Assembly (NCBI GenBank): GCA_963739435.1
Contig: CAVUAN010000006.1
Location: forward strand, 124,001 to 188,000
Direction: 5' to 3'
Source of the DNA: CAVUAN01 sp963739435
Lineage (GTDB): Bacteria; Acidobacteriota; Thermoanaerobaculia; UBA5066; Gp7-AA6
Length of the DNA: 64,000 nt
In this document: piece after piece, positions 1 to 8,076 of the stretch
Layout of the letters: each line of letters starts with the position of its first letter
Numbering within the stretch: the stretch's first letter is position 1
The notes under the pieces: generated by a model
Databases searched by the model: none
The model's input: the letters and a program-made list of their open reading frames with translations, nothing else
Told to the model about the DNA's origin: nothing
Program-made: the position numbers and the translations under genes

Positions 1-261
1 GTCGCGGGCATCGGCGCCCGACAACGCCTCCGCGATCTCGCCGTTGACGTGGCCGACGGCTTTGAGAACTCCCTTACCGCCGTAGCGCTTCTTGTCCCCG
101 TCGCGCAGCTCCAACGCCTCGCGCTCGCCCGTCGAAGCTCCCGACGGCACGGCCGCCCGCCCGGACGCCCCGCCCGAGAGCAGCGCCTGGACCTCGATTG
201 TGGGATTTCCGCGCGAGTCCAGGATCTCGCGCCCAAAGATCGCTTCGATCTGAAAGCTCAT
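1..261 (-). CDS. eno: Enolase, N-terminal part (cut by window edge)
   Basis: Glycolytic enolase (2-phosphoglycerate to phosphoenolpyruvate), cytosolic. Reading down from ATG at 261 gives 87 uninterrupted codons to the window edge. They contain the family's N-terminal signatures: REILDSRGNPTIEV near residues 11-24 and the mobile catalytic loop VPSGASTGEREALELRDGD near residues 38-56, followed by YGGKGVLKAV. The rest of the gene lies outside the window. The next gene upstream in the same direction is a phosphohexomutase 43 bp away, so the two may be co-transcribed. Identification is from directly read motifs; the only limit is truncation. Confidence 0.95.
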   Translation of the reverse strand, partial: MSFQIEAIFGREILDSRGNPTIEVQALLSGGASGRAAVPSGASTGEREALELRDGDKKRYGGKGVLKAVGHVNGEIAEALSGADARD

Positions 262-304
262 GCCCGATTCAGAATCGTCGAACGGGCGAAAAAATGCAAA
301 CGGA

Positions 305-1693
305 TCAGGCCAGCAGCTCGGGGCCCGCCGCGGCGAGCGCGTCGAGTTCCCTGGCGGAGTGCGCCTCGACGTACAGTCGGGCGACCGGCTCCGTCCCGGA
401 TTCCCTCACGAGAACCCAGGAGCCGTCCTCCAGCAGCAGCTTGAGGCCATCGAGAAGATTCACCGAAGCGACCTTGCGACCCGCGAACCGCTCGGGCGGC
501 GCGGCACGAAGCCTTGCGAGGGCGGCCTTCCCTTCGGGCGAGACCTTGAGATCGACGCGCCGCGTCAAAAAGGGCCCGATCGCCTTCGCCAGGTCGGCCG
601 AGAGACCGGCGAGAGTCCCTCCCGAGGCCCCGACCATCTCGGCGACGAGGAGGTCGGCGAGAATGCCGTCCTTCTCCGGCACATGACCCTCGACCGTCAG
701 CCCCGCGCTCTCCTCGCCTCCGAAGATGATCTCGCCGGCGATCAACTTCTCGCCGATGTACTTGAACCCGACGGGCGTCTCGTAGAGGGGCACGCCGAAC
801 TCCCGGGCAACGGCGTCCAGGGCGTGCGTCGTCGCCACACTGCGCGCCAGGCCTCCGCGCCTTCCCTTGCGGCCGAGCATGTCCCGGGCCAGCAGCGCGA
901 GGATCTCGTTGGGCTGGACGTAGACGCCCTTCTCATCCAGCACGCCGAACCGGTCGGCATCGCCGTCGCAAGAGAGACCCAGCCGCGAGCCGCGCCGCCG
1001 CACCTCTTCGCCCAGAACGGCCAGCTCTTTCTCGCCGCACTGGGGCGAAAGGCCGCCAAACAGAGGGTCGCGGTTGGCATTCAGCGAGGAAACCTGGGCA
1101 CCCGCGCGAACGAGGAAGGCGTCCAGGAAGCCGACCGAGGTGCCGTAGCGAAAATCGAGCGAGAAGTGCGGCCGGCCGCGCGCGGCCTCGGCGGCAACGA
1201 CTTTCGCAGCGAGGGCATCGAGGTAGGGAGGCACCGGATCGAATGTCACAACCGGGACCGCAGCGGGCGCGGCCACATCGCCGATCCGAGCGACGTGCTC
1301 CTCGATGCGCCGGGTTGTCTCCGGCAGCGCGGGCGCGCCGTCTGAATTCGAGAACTTGATGCCGAGGTACTGGGGCGGGTTGTGGCTGGCGGTGAAGTTG
1401 ATCGCACCGACCGCGCGGCGGCGCCGGATCTCGAAGGCGAGAACGGGCGTCGGGACCGGGCGCGAGGCGACCTCCGCGCGCAAGCCCATCCCTTCGAGCA
1501 GCCGCGCCGCCTCCGCCGCGAAGCGGTCCGCGAGAAACCGGGTGTCGTAGCCGACGAGGACGAGGCTGCCCTTCTTTCCGGCCTCCTCCAGGACCTGGCC
1601 GACCGCCGCGACGACGCGGCGGGCATTTCCAAATGTGAAGTCCTCGGCCAGAACGGCTCGCCAGCCGGAGGTCCCGAACTTGATCTCAGTCAT
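305..1693 (-). CDS. Phosphoglucomutase/phosphomannomutase family protein
   Basis: Alpha-D-phosphohexomutase of 462 residues, the usual length for the family; it interconverts hexose 1- and 6-phosphates for glycolysis and sugar-nucleotide supply. Four family landmarks are visible in order: phosphoserine loop TASHNPPQYLGIKF (about residues 100-113), metal loop DGDADRFGVLDEKG (about 243-256), sugar-binding loop GGEESAG (about 324-330) and phosphate-binding loop RESGTEPVARLYVE near the C-terminus. ATG start at 1693. Substrate (glucose or mannose) cannot be set from sequence alone; the polysaccharide block a few kb away would use either. The start codon is only 3 bp from the divergent CAP gene. 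Confidence 0.93.
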   Translation of the reverse strand: MTEIKFGTSGWRAVLAEDFTFGNARRVVAAVGQVLEEAGKKGSLVLVGYDTRFLADRFAAEAARLLEGMGLRAEVASRPVPTPVLAFEIRRRRAVGAINFTASHNPPQYLGIKFSNSDGAPALPETTRRIEEHVARIGDVAAPAAVPVVTFDPVPPYLDALAAKVVAAEAARGRPHFSLDFRYGTSVGFLDAFLVRAGAQVSSLNANRDPLFGGLSPQCGEKELAVLGEEVRRRGSRLGLSCDGDADRFGVLDEKGVYVQPNEILALLARDMLGRKGRRGGLARSVATTHALDAVAREFGVPLYETPVGFKYIGEKLIAGEIIFGGEESAGLTVEGHVPEKDGILADLLVAEMVGASGGTLAGLSADLAKAIGPFLTRRVDLKVSPEGKAALARLRAAPPERFAGRKVASVNLLDGLKLLLEDGSWVLVRESGTEPVARLYVEAHSARELDALAAAGPELLA

Positions 1694-1696
1694 AGG

Positions 1697-2665
1697 ATGA
1701 TCGTCATCTTGAAGCTACCACGGTCAGTCGCCCCACTCGCCCTCGTGCTGGCCGCCTCGTGCGTCAGCACGGCGGGTACCGGCAATGACGTTCATCGCAT
1801 CGCCCTTCCGGCCGTTCTCGTGCCGTTGACCGAGACCTATCCGCCGCCCTCCACTCCGTCCGACGATGTCCAGAAAGCCGTGCTCGAGCGGATCAACCGC
1901 GACCGCGCGTCAAACGGCCTCGCGCCGGTCGCCTGGGATCCCGCTGCCGCGCGCGTCTCGAAGGCCTTCTGCGAGCGCCAGCTGCTCGAGGTCTCGCACG
2001 GCCACTACCTCATGGACGGCCTGCCTCCCTATGCGCGGATGTCCTTTGCCGGCGTCTTCGGTCTCAACGCGGAGAACTCGGTCTCGTGGGTCACGACCGG
2101 TATTGCGATCGAGAAGGAGCTCGTCTCGTTCGCCCTGACCAGCCACGACCGCATGATGGCGGAACGCCCTCCCAAGGACGGCCACCGCCGCGCGATCCTG
2201 GATCCCGAGGCGACCCACGTGGGTGTGGGCTACTTCGTCGAGAACGGGCGCATGCAGCTTTCGCAGGAGTTCCTCGTGCGCCGTCTCGAACGGCTCTCCC
2301 TGTCGCGGGGTTCTGACACGCTGCCCGTTCTCGCCGTCGACGGCCGCGTTCTCGCTCCCGACAGGATCCAATTCGTGACGATCGCCCGCGAACCGAGGCC
2401 CGAAAAGCTGACGCGAAAGGAAGCCGACTCCCGAACGAGCTACGGCTATCCCGAGGCATCGGAGACCTACGTTCCCGAAGGCTATCGCGGCTTGCGCATC
2501 GTCGGCACCGTCACGTCCGATCGCCTGCGCTTGAAAGGCGAGCGCGATTTCTCGTTCACCTTCTACCCGGCCGAGACAGGCCTCTTCACCTTCATCTTCT
2601 ACGTCGCCCCCCGCGAAGGCGAGAAGACGAGGGCCGCGGGCTCGGCCACCGTGTTGTTCGAATGA
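1697..2665 (+). CDS. CAP/SCP-domain lipoprotein
   Basis: Predicted 322-residue exported protein. The N-terminus has a hydrophobic stretch (about residues 10-24) ending in a lipobox-like LAASC, so it is probably a lipoprotein. Residues about 60-200 form a CAP (cysteine-rich secretory/PR-1) domain: AVLERINRDRASNGLAPVAW, a conserved SHGHY histidine region, NAEN, and GHRRAILDPEATHVGVGY. CAP domains are extracytoplasmic and often bind lipids or act on cell-wall material; the activity here is unknown. The C-terminal third is not recognised. The ATG at 1697 is preferred because the longer open frame runs back through the divergent pgm gene. Confidence 0.8.
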   Translation: MIVILKLPRSVAPLALVLAASCVSTAGTGNDVHRIALPAVLVPLTETYPPPSTPSDDVQKAVLERINRDRASNGLAPVAWDPAAARVSKAFCERQLLEVSHGHYLMDGLPPYARMSFAGVFGLNAENSVSWVTTGIAIEKELVSFALTSHDRMMAERPPKDGHRRAILDPEATHVGVGYFVENGRMQLSQEFLVRRLERLSLSRGSDTLPVLAVDGRVLAPDRIQFVTIAREPRPEKLTRKEADSRTSYGYPEASETYVPEGYRGLRIVGTVTSDRLRLKGERDFSFTFYPAETGLFTFIFYVAPREGEKTRAAGSATVLFE

Positions 2666-2985
2666 TCCACGTGCTCGTCGCCCTGCCCGAAAGAGGTCCG
2701 GCCGCCGAGCTCAAGGCAGGGAGCTCGTCTGTCGAAGTGCTGCTGGCACACGGCTGCGACGAGGCCGTCGACAGGCTCGCGCGCAACCGGCGGGTCGACG
2801 CCGTGCTGCTCTTAGCCGGCGCCGAGAACGCCGCGATCGCCGCGGCGATCCGCGAAGACACCCTCGCCCCGCCTCCTTTCTTTCTGGCTGCCTCCGCCGA
2901 GGATCTGCCGGGTGCCGGGCGCCTGGCCTCCGATTCGCCGCAAGAGCTTCTCGGTCTTCTGGCGACCGCTCTGGCCGCGGGCTGA
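2662..2985 (+). CDS. Small protein of unknown function (receiver-like fold?)
   Basis: 107-residue protein whose ATG overlaps the stop of the CAP gene (ATGA), implying translational coupling. Its alternating hydrophobic pattern (IHVLVALPE, VDAVLLLAG, PPFFLAAS) is that of a short alpha/beta domain like a degenerate response-regulator receiver, but a clear phospho-acceptor Asp/Lys set is not seen. No family recognised. It is followed 42 bp later by the PSP1 gene. Confidence 0.6.
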   Translation: MIHVLVALPERGPAAELKAGSSSVEVLLAHGCDEAVDRLARNRRVDAVLLLAGAENAAIAAAIREDTLAPPPFFLAASAEDLPGAGRLASDSPQELLGLLATALAAG

Positions 2986-3027
2986 AGTCCCAAGCCGTGG
3001 TAAGTTAAGGGTTTACGGAGGTTCGTG

Positions 3028-3729
3028 ATGTCCGGGTGCGGCGGCTGTTCAGTCGGAAATTCCTTCAACCCCGGCGGCCACTACGTGGGCGTCCGGATCA
3101 ATCAGAACGAGGACGGCCGCGTCGTCTTCTGCGAAACCCTCGGAGCCCCCGTCTCCAAGGGAGAACGCGTGATCGTCGAGGGCGAGGGCGGTCTCGAATA
3201 CGCGCAGGTGATGACGCTCCAGCCCATGATCGTGAAACAGTGTCAGTTGCGGGAGGCGCGGCGGCTCGTGCGCGTGGCCAACGAGGGCGATCACACGGCA
3301 TGGGAGTCCAAGATTGGCCGGGAACTGCGGCTCCTCATGGACGCCCAGGACCTGGCGGCTGAAAGGCGCCTCTCAATCAAGCTCGTGCGCGCCGAGGAGA
3401 CCTTCGACGGCCGCAAGGTCACGATTTACTACACCTCGGAGACCCGGATCGACTACCGAAAACTCGTTTCGGACCTGGCCCTGAAGCACCCGGTGCGCAT
3501 CGAAATGCGCCAGATCGGGCCCCGGGACGAAACGAAGATGCGCGGGGGGCTGGGTCCCTGCGGCCTGACTTTGTGCTGTTCGACCTTCCTGAAGGGGTTC
3601 CACCCGGTCACCATCAAGATGGCCAAGAACCAGAATCTCTCGCTAAACCCTTCAAAAATATCGGGGATGTGCGGACGGCTCATGTGCTGCCTGGCCTATG
3701 AGGACGAGGGGTCCCAAAGGCCCGCCTAG
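3028..3729 (+). CDS. ricT: PSP1-domain protein, RicT/YaaT type
   Basis: PSP1-domain protein of 233 residues. In Bacillus subtilis RicT (YaaT) works with RicA and RicF in an iron-sulfur complex that affects RNase Y-dependent mRNA processing. The family's cysteine signature is present: N-terminal CGGC, central GPCGLTLCCSTFL (about residues 173-185) and C-terminal MCGRLMCCL (about 216-224), which fits cluster binding. A GGAGG at 3017-3021 sits 6 bp from ATG 3028, better than the GTG at 3025. The next gene is an Hfq-like protein, so two RNA-metabolism genes are adjacent. The symbol rests on family resemblance, not on a demonstrated complex. Confidence 0.85.
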   Translation: MSGCGGCSVGNSFNPGGHYVGVRINQNEDGRVVFCETLGAPVSKGERVIVEGEGGLEYAQVMTLQPMIVKQCQLREARRLVRVANEGDHTAWESKIGRELRLLMDAQDLAAERRLSIKLVRAEETFDGRKVTIYYTSETRIDYRKLVSDLALKHPVRIEMRQIGPRDETKMRGGLGPCGLTLCCSTFLKGFHPVTIKMAKNQNLSLNPSKISGMCGRLMCCLAYEDEGSQRPA

Positions 3730-3791
3730 AAGCCCGGACGGCGAAATTTTCCTGGGATTGCCGCAGTTTAGGCAGGTACAGGAGTCCAGCC

Positions 3792-4166
3792 GTGGCAAAC
3801 CGAAACTCCCTGGGTAGCGCGACGCGTCCCGACGACGACACCCCCGGAAACCGCAAATTGATCCGTCCCAACCTCTCGGAACTGGCCGATCGGTACCCGA
3901 CCCGCTCGTTTGCGCAGCGTAAGCAGGTACCGCCCGAGCAGACGAATGCCGAGAGCTACTACTACCTCAAGCAAATGGCGGCCAAGACTCCGATGGTTGT
4001 CGTCTTGAACGACGGCCAGGAGATTCACGGCTGGATCGAGTGGTACGACAAGCACTGCTTGAAGGTCAACCGCGAGGACGGCCCGAACCTGCTCATCCCC
4101 AAGCCCTCGATCAAGTACCTCTTCAAGGCTTCAGAGGGCAAGGGCGGGACGGACGGGAACCGCTGA
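3792..4166 (+). CDS. hfq: Hfq-like Sm RNA-binding protein
   Basis: 124-residue protein with an Sm/Hfq-like core in residues about 55-112: an N-terminal helix (ESYYYLKQMAAKTP), a strand-rich Sm1-like part (MVVVLNDGQEIHGWIEWYDKHCLKV) and an Sm2-like LLIPKPSIKYLF in place of the enterobacterial YKHAIS motif. Hfq forms hexameric rings that bind small RNAs and mRNA A/U tracts. An unusual 50-residue polar N-terminal extension precedes the core. GTG start at 3792 with GGAG about 8 bp upstream. It follows the PSP1 gene. Assignment is by pattern and could also describe a divergent Sm-like paralogue. Confidence 0.75.
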   Translation: MANRNSLGSATRPDDDTPGNRKLIRPNLSELADRYPTRSFAQRKQVPPEQTNAESYYYLKQMAAKTPMVVVLNDGQEIHGWIEWYDKHCLKVNREDGPNLLIPKPSIKYLFKASEGKGGTDGNR

Positions 4167-4185
4167 TACGACCGCCGGGGTAAGC

Positions 4186-4309
4186 GTCCAAAGTCCAAAG
4201 TTGAAAGTCCAAAGGGGCCCCGTGGCCCTCGTCGAGCCGCCGCGATCCTCTTCCGACTTTGGACTTTGGACTTTGGACTTTGGACGCCCGGTTTTCTTGG
4301 ACTTTGGAC
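4186..4309. repeat. Inverted pair of TTTGGAC heptamer arrays between convergent genes
   Basis: The gap between the convergent Hfq-like and sugar-transferase genes holds GTCCAAA units at 4186-4215 and four TTTGGAC units at 4258-4285, with a further GGACTTTGGAC at 4299-4309. The two arrays are reverse complements about 40 bp apart, so the transcript from either strand could form a long hairpin. That would suit a bidirectional terminator, although there is no U-tract. The same heptamer array occurs at 8078, 43481 and 60050. Confidence 0.8.
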
Positions 4310-4330
4310 GCTCCGGTTAAGACGGCTCGC

Positions 4331-5758
4331 TTATCGAGCGCCGCGCCCGCTCAAGACAGCCGGAACGGTCTTGAGCAGGATCTTCAGGTCTAACATCGGT
4401 GACCACGTATCGATGTATTTGAGGTCGAGCTCCATCCACCGGTTGAAGTCGAGCTCGTTGCGCCCCGAGATCTGCCAGAGACAGGTCAAGCCCGGCTTCA
4501 TCGAAAGGCGCCGGCGCTGCCAGGGTTCGTAGCGCGCGACCTCCTCGGGCAGCGGCGGCCGGGGTCCCACGAGGCTCATGTTGCCCACGATGACGTTCCA
4601 GAGCTGCGGCAGCTCGTCGATCGACAGTCGCCGCAGGATCCAGCCGACCCTCGTCAACCGGGGGTCGTTGGAGGCCTTGAACACCGGGCCCGACATCTCG
4701 TTCAAGTGCGAGATCTCCACGAGGCGCTCTTGCGCGCCCGCCTGCATCGTGCGGAACTTGATCAGCGTGAAGTGCCTTCCGTTCAAGCCGCAGCGCACCT
4801 GGCGGAAGAAAACCGGGCCGGGCGACGAGAGCTTGATCGCGATCGCCGCGGCAATTTGAATGGGAGACGTCAGGACGAACAGGACGAAAGAGATCGCCAG
4901 ATCGGCGGCGCGCTTGGCCACGAGCTGGATCGGGTTGGTCGGCGTCGTGGTGAAGGAGAGGAGAGGCACCCCGTCCATCTCCTCGAGGACCGGACGGGCG
5001 AAAGCGTGGGGAAAGATGTCGAGCGAGACATGGGCCCGCACGCCATGCCGCTCGGCCGCCATGAGGGCCTCCTCGTATTCGCCCAACCGGCCCTTCTCGA
5101 TCACGAAGATGACCTCGTCGACGACCTCCCGCATCAGAATGGCTTCGAGATCCGTCGTCTTGCCGAGGCATGGCCAGCGGTTCGCCCGGCGGATCTCGCC
5201 GCCGTTGTCGTCGTCGAGATACCCGATGACGCGAAAGCCCCAGTAAGGGTGGCCCTCGAGGAACTCGCCGAGCTGCGCGGCCTTCCGGCCCGTCCCCACG
5301 AGCAGCACCGTGCGGAAGTTGAAACCCCGGCTGCGCACGGCGCGAGAAATCAGCCGCAAGCCCACCTTCTCGGACGCCAGCATCGCAAAGTTGACGGCGC
5401 CGAAGACCACGAGGAACCAGCGGCTCACGAACTCGAGCTTCAAGCCGTAGACCAGGATCGCGAGGACCGCCGTGCCGCCGAAGGCCACCCGCATCGCCGC
5501 CCAGATCTCCTCGCCTAAGGGCAGCGTCCGGTGACTCCGGTAAAAGCCCGCCGTGTAGAGGAGCAACCCCCACAGCGGCAGGATCAGCTCGAGCAGGACC
5601 AGGTAGTCGCCAAACGGGTTGAGCGCCGCCGGGACGACGGGAAACAGCCGGGGCAGGAGCCCGCGCAGCGCGTAAGCCACCGGCAGAGACACGGCCGTCA
5701 GGGCGAGATCTCCCATGAGCACCCCGGCGGCAATGGCGCGAGCTTTCTGCTTCAGCAT
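4331..5758 (-). CDS. Polyprenyl sugar-phosphate transferase (WbaP/EpsE type)
   Basis: 475-residue membrane protein that should place the first sugar phosphate on undecaprenyl phosphate at the inner membrane to start surface-polysaccharide synthesis. The N-terminal part has about four hydrophobic segments (first 130 residues) and a CoA-binding-like Rossmann stretch (VLLVGTGRKAAQLGEFL, about 170-186). After another hydrophobic segment (FVLFVLTSPIQIAAAIAI) comes the bacterial sugar-transferase domain: SPGPVFFRQVRCG, KFRTM, RRLSIDELPQLWNV, MSLVGPRPPLPEEV and MKPGLTCLWQISGR. ATG at 5758. It is the last gene of a minus-strand glycosyltransferase block. The sugar is not predictable. Confidence 0.93.
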   Translation of the reverse strand: MLKQKARAIAAGVLMGDLALTAVSLPVAYALRGLLPRLFPVVPAALNPFGDYLVLLELILPLWGLLLYTAGFYRSHRTLPLGEEIWAAMRVAFGGTAVLAILVYGLKLEFVSRWFLVVFGAVNFAMLASEKVGLRLISRAVRSRGFNFRTVLLVGTGRKAAQLGEFLEGHPYWGFRVIGYLDDDNGGEIRRANRWPCLGKTTDLEAILMREVVDEVIFVIEKGRLGEYEEALMAAERHGVRAHVSLDIFPHAFARPVLEEMDGVPLLSFTTTPTNPIQLVAKRAADLAISFVLFVLTSPIQIAAAIAIKLSSPGPVFFRQVRCGLNGRHFTLIKFRTMQAGAQERLVEISHLNEMSGPVFKASNDPRLTRVGWILRRLSIDELPQLWNVIVGNMSLVGPRPPLPEEVARYEPWQRRRLSMKPGLTCLWQISGRNELDFNRWMELDLKYIDTWSPMLDLKILLKTVPAVLSGRGAR

Positions 5759-5797
5759 GAAACGGGGCCGCGACGGACTAGCCGCGACGGCAGGATG

Positions 5798-6913
5798 TTA
5801 TGAGAGGACGCTGCCCGCTTCAACCCTTCCTTCGAGCAACTTCTCGTAGCGGTCCACGACATCGTCCCAGCGGTACCTCTCACGGACCCTTTGTCGAGCC
5901 CTCTCCTTCCATACGGAGGCAGCCGCGGGATCATCCAGGACCCCGCGCAGGAGAGCGGAAAGCGTCTCCGGCCGGTACGCGTCAAACGGCAGCCCGGCAC
6001 CAGAGGCGACCTCCTCGTTCTCGGGGGATGCGTGGTACGCCACGATGCGCCCGTAGCCCAGCGCCTCGACGAGCGCCGGGTGCGTGCCGCCGACCTCGGT
6101 GGCCTGCACGAAGACCCCGGCATGGGCGAGCAGCTCCCGGTAGCCTTCTCCGTAGATCGAACCCGGAAAGAGCACACGCGGATCGGCCGCGGCCCGGACC
6201 CGGGCGATGTAGTCCGCCGCGTACGGAGCATCGCCCACGACGACGAGCGGCGTTTTCCCCGGCACGTCCCGGAAGGCTGAAACGACCTCGAGGGCGTTGT
6301 TCTCGGGCTCCAGCCGCGACACGTAGAGAACGTAGCGCTCGGGCAAGAGGCCGAGGCGCTCGAGGGCGGCCTGGCCGGACGGCTCCGGCAGGTCCCCACC
6401 GTAGGGAATGAAGACCGAATCAAAGCCATGGCGCTCCCGGTAGTAGTCGCGGATCACCAGGGCATCCGTGACGACGGAGTCCGGAATGATCGTTGCGAGG
6501 ACCTCCGACACGCGATAGGCCGCTTTGCCGATCAGGCTCCACTTGCGCCGGTTGCGCTCGAGGCCGTCGACGTTCAGGACGACGCGCGTCTTGCCCGTCA
6601 CTCGCGGCAGGAACGCGCTCGCCGCGTTGATCGCATTGCAGACGAGCACGGCGTCATAGCGCGCCAGCGCCGCGTCGAACGCCGAAAGCCAGCCATGCAC
6701 GATCGTGTCGAGGTACTTGGTCGAGAGCGTGGGCAGCACGCGGATCTTTGCGCCGCGCCACGAGGCCAGGCCTGGCCGCGCGTACCGCGAGCGCGTGTAC
6801 ACCGTGACGTCGTGGCCGCGGGCGGCCAGGCCGGCCGAAAGCTCCTCGGCGAGGGTTTCGAACCCGCCGTAGCAGGCCGGAATCCCGCGGGTGCCGAGGA
6901 TGGCGATGCGCAC
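5798..6913 (-). CDS. Glycosyltransferase family 4 (DUF1972-type N-terminus)
   Basis: 371-residue GT-B glycosyltransferase. The N-terminal domain begins IAILGTRGIPACYGGFETLAEEL, typical of the DUF1972 group that includes rhamnosyl/galactosyl transferases; NVDGLERNRRKW follows at about 120. The C-terminal nucleotide-sugar domain has RYVLYVSRLEPENNALEVVSAF (about 190), a central GDAPY region and PALVEALGYGRIVAYH (about 288) with the acidic residues of the GT4 E-x7-E region. GTG start at 6913, with TAGCTT 6 bp upstream and no Shine-Dalgarno. It probably extends the lipid-linked sugar made by the neighbouring transferase; acceptor unknown. Confidence 0.88.
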   Translation of the reverse strand: MRIAILGTRGIPACYGGFETLAEELSAGLAARGHDVTVYTRSRYARPGLASWRGAKIRVLPTLSTKYLDTIVHGWLSAFDAALARYDAVLVCNAINAASAFLPRVTGKTRVVLNVDGLERNRRKWSLIGKAAYRVSEVLATIIPDSVVTDALVIRDYYRERHGFDSVFIPYGGDLPEPSGQAALERLGLLPERYVLYVSRLEPENNALEVVSAFRDVPGKTPLVVVGDAPYAADYIARVRAAADPRVLFPGSIYGEGYRELLAHAGVFVQATEVGGTHPALVEALGYGRIVAYHASPENEEVASGAGLPFDAYRPETLSALLRGVLDDPAAASVWKERARQRVRERYRWDDVVDRYEKLLEGRVEAGSVLS

Positions 6914-6919
6914 GGCGAG

Positions 6920-6925
6920 AAGCTA
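6920..6925 (-). promoter_or_regulatory. TANNNT -10-like box just before the GT4 start
   Basis: TAGCTT read on the minus strand ends 6 bp before the GTG at 6913, with no Shine-Dalgarno between. It fits the leaderless pattern seen elsewhere in the window. No convincing -35 element. Confidence 0.35.
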
Positions 6926-6941
6926 TCAGCACTCGCTGTGT

Positions 6942-7140
6942 CCCCTCTCCCTCCGGGAGCGGGGGTGCGCGAGGGGTCTCCCCTCGCTCCACTTCCGCGT
7001 CGGCCGCGACCGGAGGTCGCCATCTCGCGAAGCGAGCGGCCGTTAGGGTGAGGGGTGAGCTCGACGCCAAAAAAGGTGATGGCTCGGCGGCTGTGCGCCC
7101 CTCACCCCTGCCCTCTCCCGGGGGGAGAGGGGGTGCGCTT
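6942..7140. repeat. GC-rich palindromic intergenic repeat (CCCTCTCCC/GGGAGAGGG type)
   Basis: The 188 bp between two glycosyltransferase genes, plus the 3' end of the downstream one, are made of nested palindromes. These are a CCCTCTCC...GGGAG arm near 6942-6960, the hairpin GCGAGGGGTCTCCCCTCGC at 6969-6987, GGTGAGGGGTGAG at 7047-7059 matching CCCCTCACCCC at 7098-7108, and CCCTCTCCCGGGGGGAGAGGG at about 7110-7130. Such elements are dispersed in many GC-rich genomes. The repeat overlaps the end of the downstream reading frame and encodes its last residues (TPSPPGRGQG). Confidence 0.7.
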
Positions 7141-8076
7141 TCGCGCCTTCACCTTCGAAGCAATCTCCTTGCGCTTCCTCCACAACCTGCTCCTGTTCCT
7201 CCACAACCAGCCAAACGCCGGCAGCGAGGAGCGCTCGACGGTCAGGCAGGCCGCGAGCACGACCGCATCGCGAGCCAGCGTCGGCACGGAGGTCAAAAGG
7301 AAGTGGCCCGGCGTCTCGTTGTTGATCCGAAGCAGGAACCGATTCTTGACCGAGTGCATGTTGGCCAGCGCGGACATGGACCGCCGCCGTTCGGGAAGAT
7401 TCCGGCGGCGGTGGTAGGCCGCGGCCTGCGGGACATAAAGACACTTCCAGCCGAGACGCTGCAGCCGCCAGGCAAGGTCGGCATCCTCGCGGTACAGAAA
7501 GAAGTCCGCATCAAAGAAACCCGTGGAGATCCTCGCGTCATCGAGAGCGGCGCGCCGGTAAAAGCCGGCAGCGCCGCTGACGCCGAAAATCTCTTCCTCT
7601 TTGAGCGAGCGGCCGGCTTCCGGCCGGCCGGAATCGCGGTCGAAGTGGCGGCCCGAGGCGGTGAAATAGAGGCCTGTCGAGTCCAGCAGGCCGGTTTCCG
7701 TCAGCTCCGGCCCGGAGGCGCGGCAGATACGCCCCGAGGCCGAGCCCGCGTCCCTGCGGGCGTCCAGGCGCGAGGCCAGAACGGACGCGAAATCGGAGCT
7801 CAAGCGGCAGTCCGGGTTCAGGGCCAGCACGTAGCGCCCGGACGATTCCTCGATGCCGCGGTTCATTCCCGCCGCAAATCCCACGTTTTCCGGGAGCGCC
7901 ACGATGCGCGCGGCCGGCGCGAAGACCGCCGCGACATCCCGCGACCGGTCCGAAGAGGCGTTGTCGATGACAATCGTTTCGAGCTCGACCCCCTTCTGCG
8001 AGGTGGCCGACGTCAGCGACAACGGCAAGTCGGCCTCGTCGTTGTGCGTCACGACAACGATCGAAACGTCAACCAT
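7102..8076 (-). CDS. Glycosyltransferase family 2
   Basis: 324-residue GT-A enzyme of the rhamnosyltransferase-like GT2 group. VDVSIVVVTHNDEADLPLSL opens the nucleotide-binding fold, followed by TIVIDNASSDRS, PENVGFAAGMNRGI, the DxD-like ALNPDCRLS (about residues 90-98) and a catalytic-base region FFLYREDADLAWRLQRLGW. There is no membrane anchor apart from a weakly hydrophobic stretch near 265-285. The final TPSPPGRGQG is encoded by a dispersed palindrome, so the native stop was probably lost to repeat insertion. ATG at 8076 overlaps the stop of the upstream GT2 gene by 8 bp. Confidence 0.88.
   Translation of the reverse strand: MVDVSIVVVTHNDEADLPLSLTSATSQKGVELETIVIDNASSDRSRDVAAVFAPAARIVALPENVGFAAGMNRGIEESSGRYVLALNPDCRLSSDFASVLASRLDARRDAGSASGRICRASGPELTETGLLDSTGLYFTASGRHFDRDSGRPEAGRSLKEEEIFGVSGAAGFYRRAALDDARISTGFFDADFFLYREDADLAWRLQRLGWKCLYVPQAAAYHRRRNLPERRRSMSALANMHSVKNRFLLRINNETPGHFLLTSVPTLARDAVVLAACLTVERSSLPAFGWLWRNRSRLWRKRKEIASKVKARKRTPSPPGRGQG

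Noticed and set aside
4186..4309. CRISPR array
   Set aside because: Units are 7 bp in direct tandem without spacers, and no cas genes are near.
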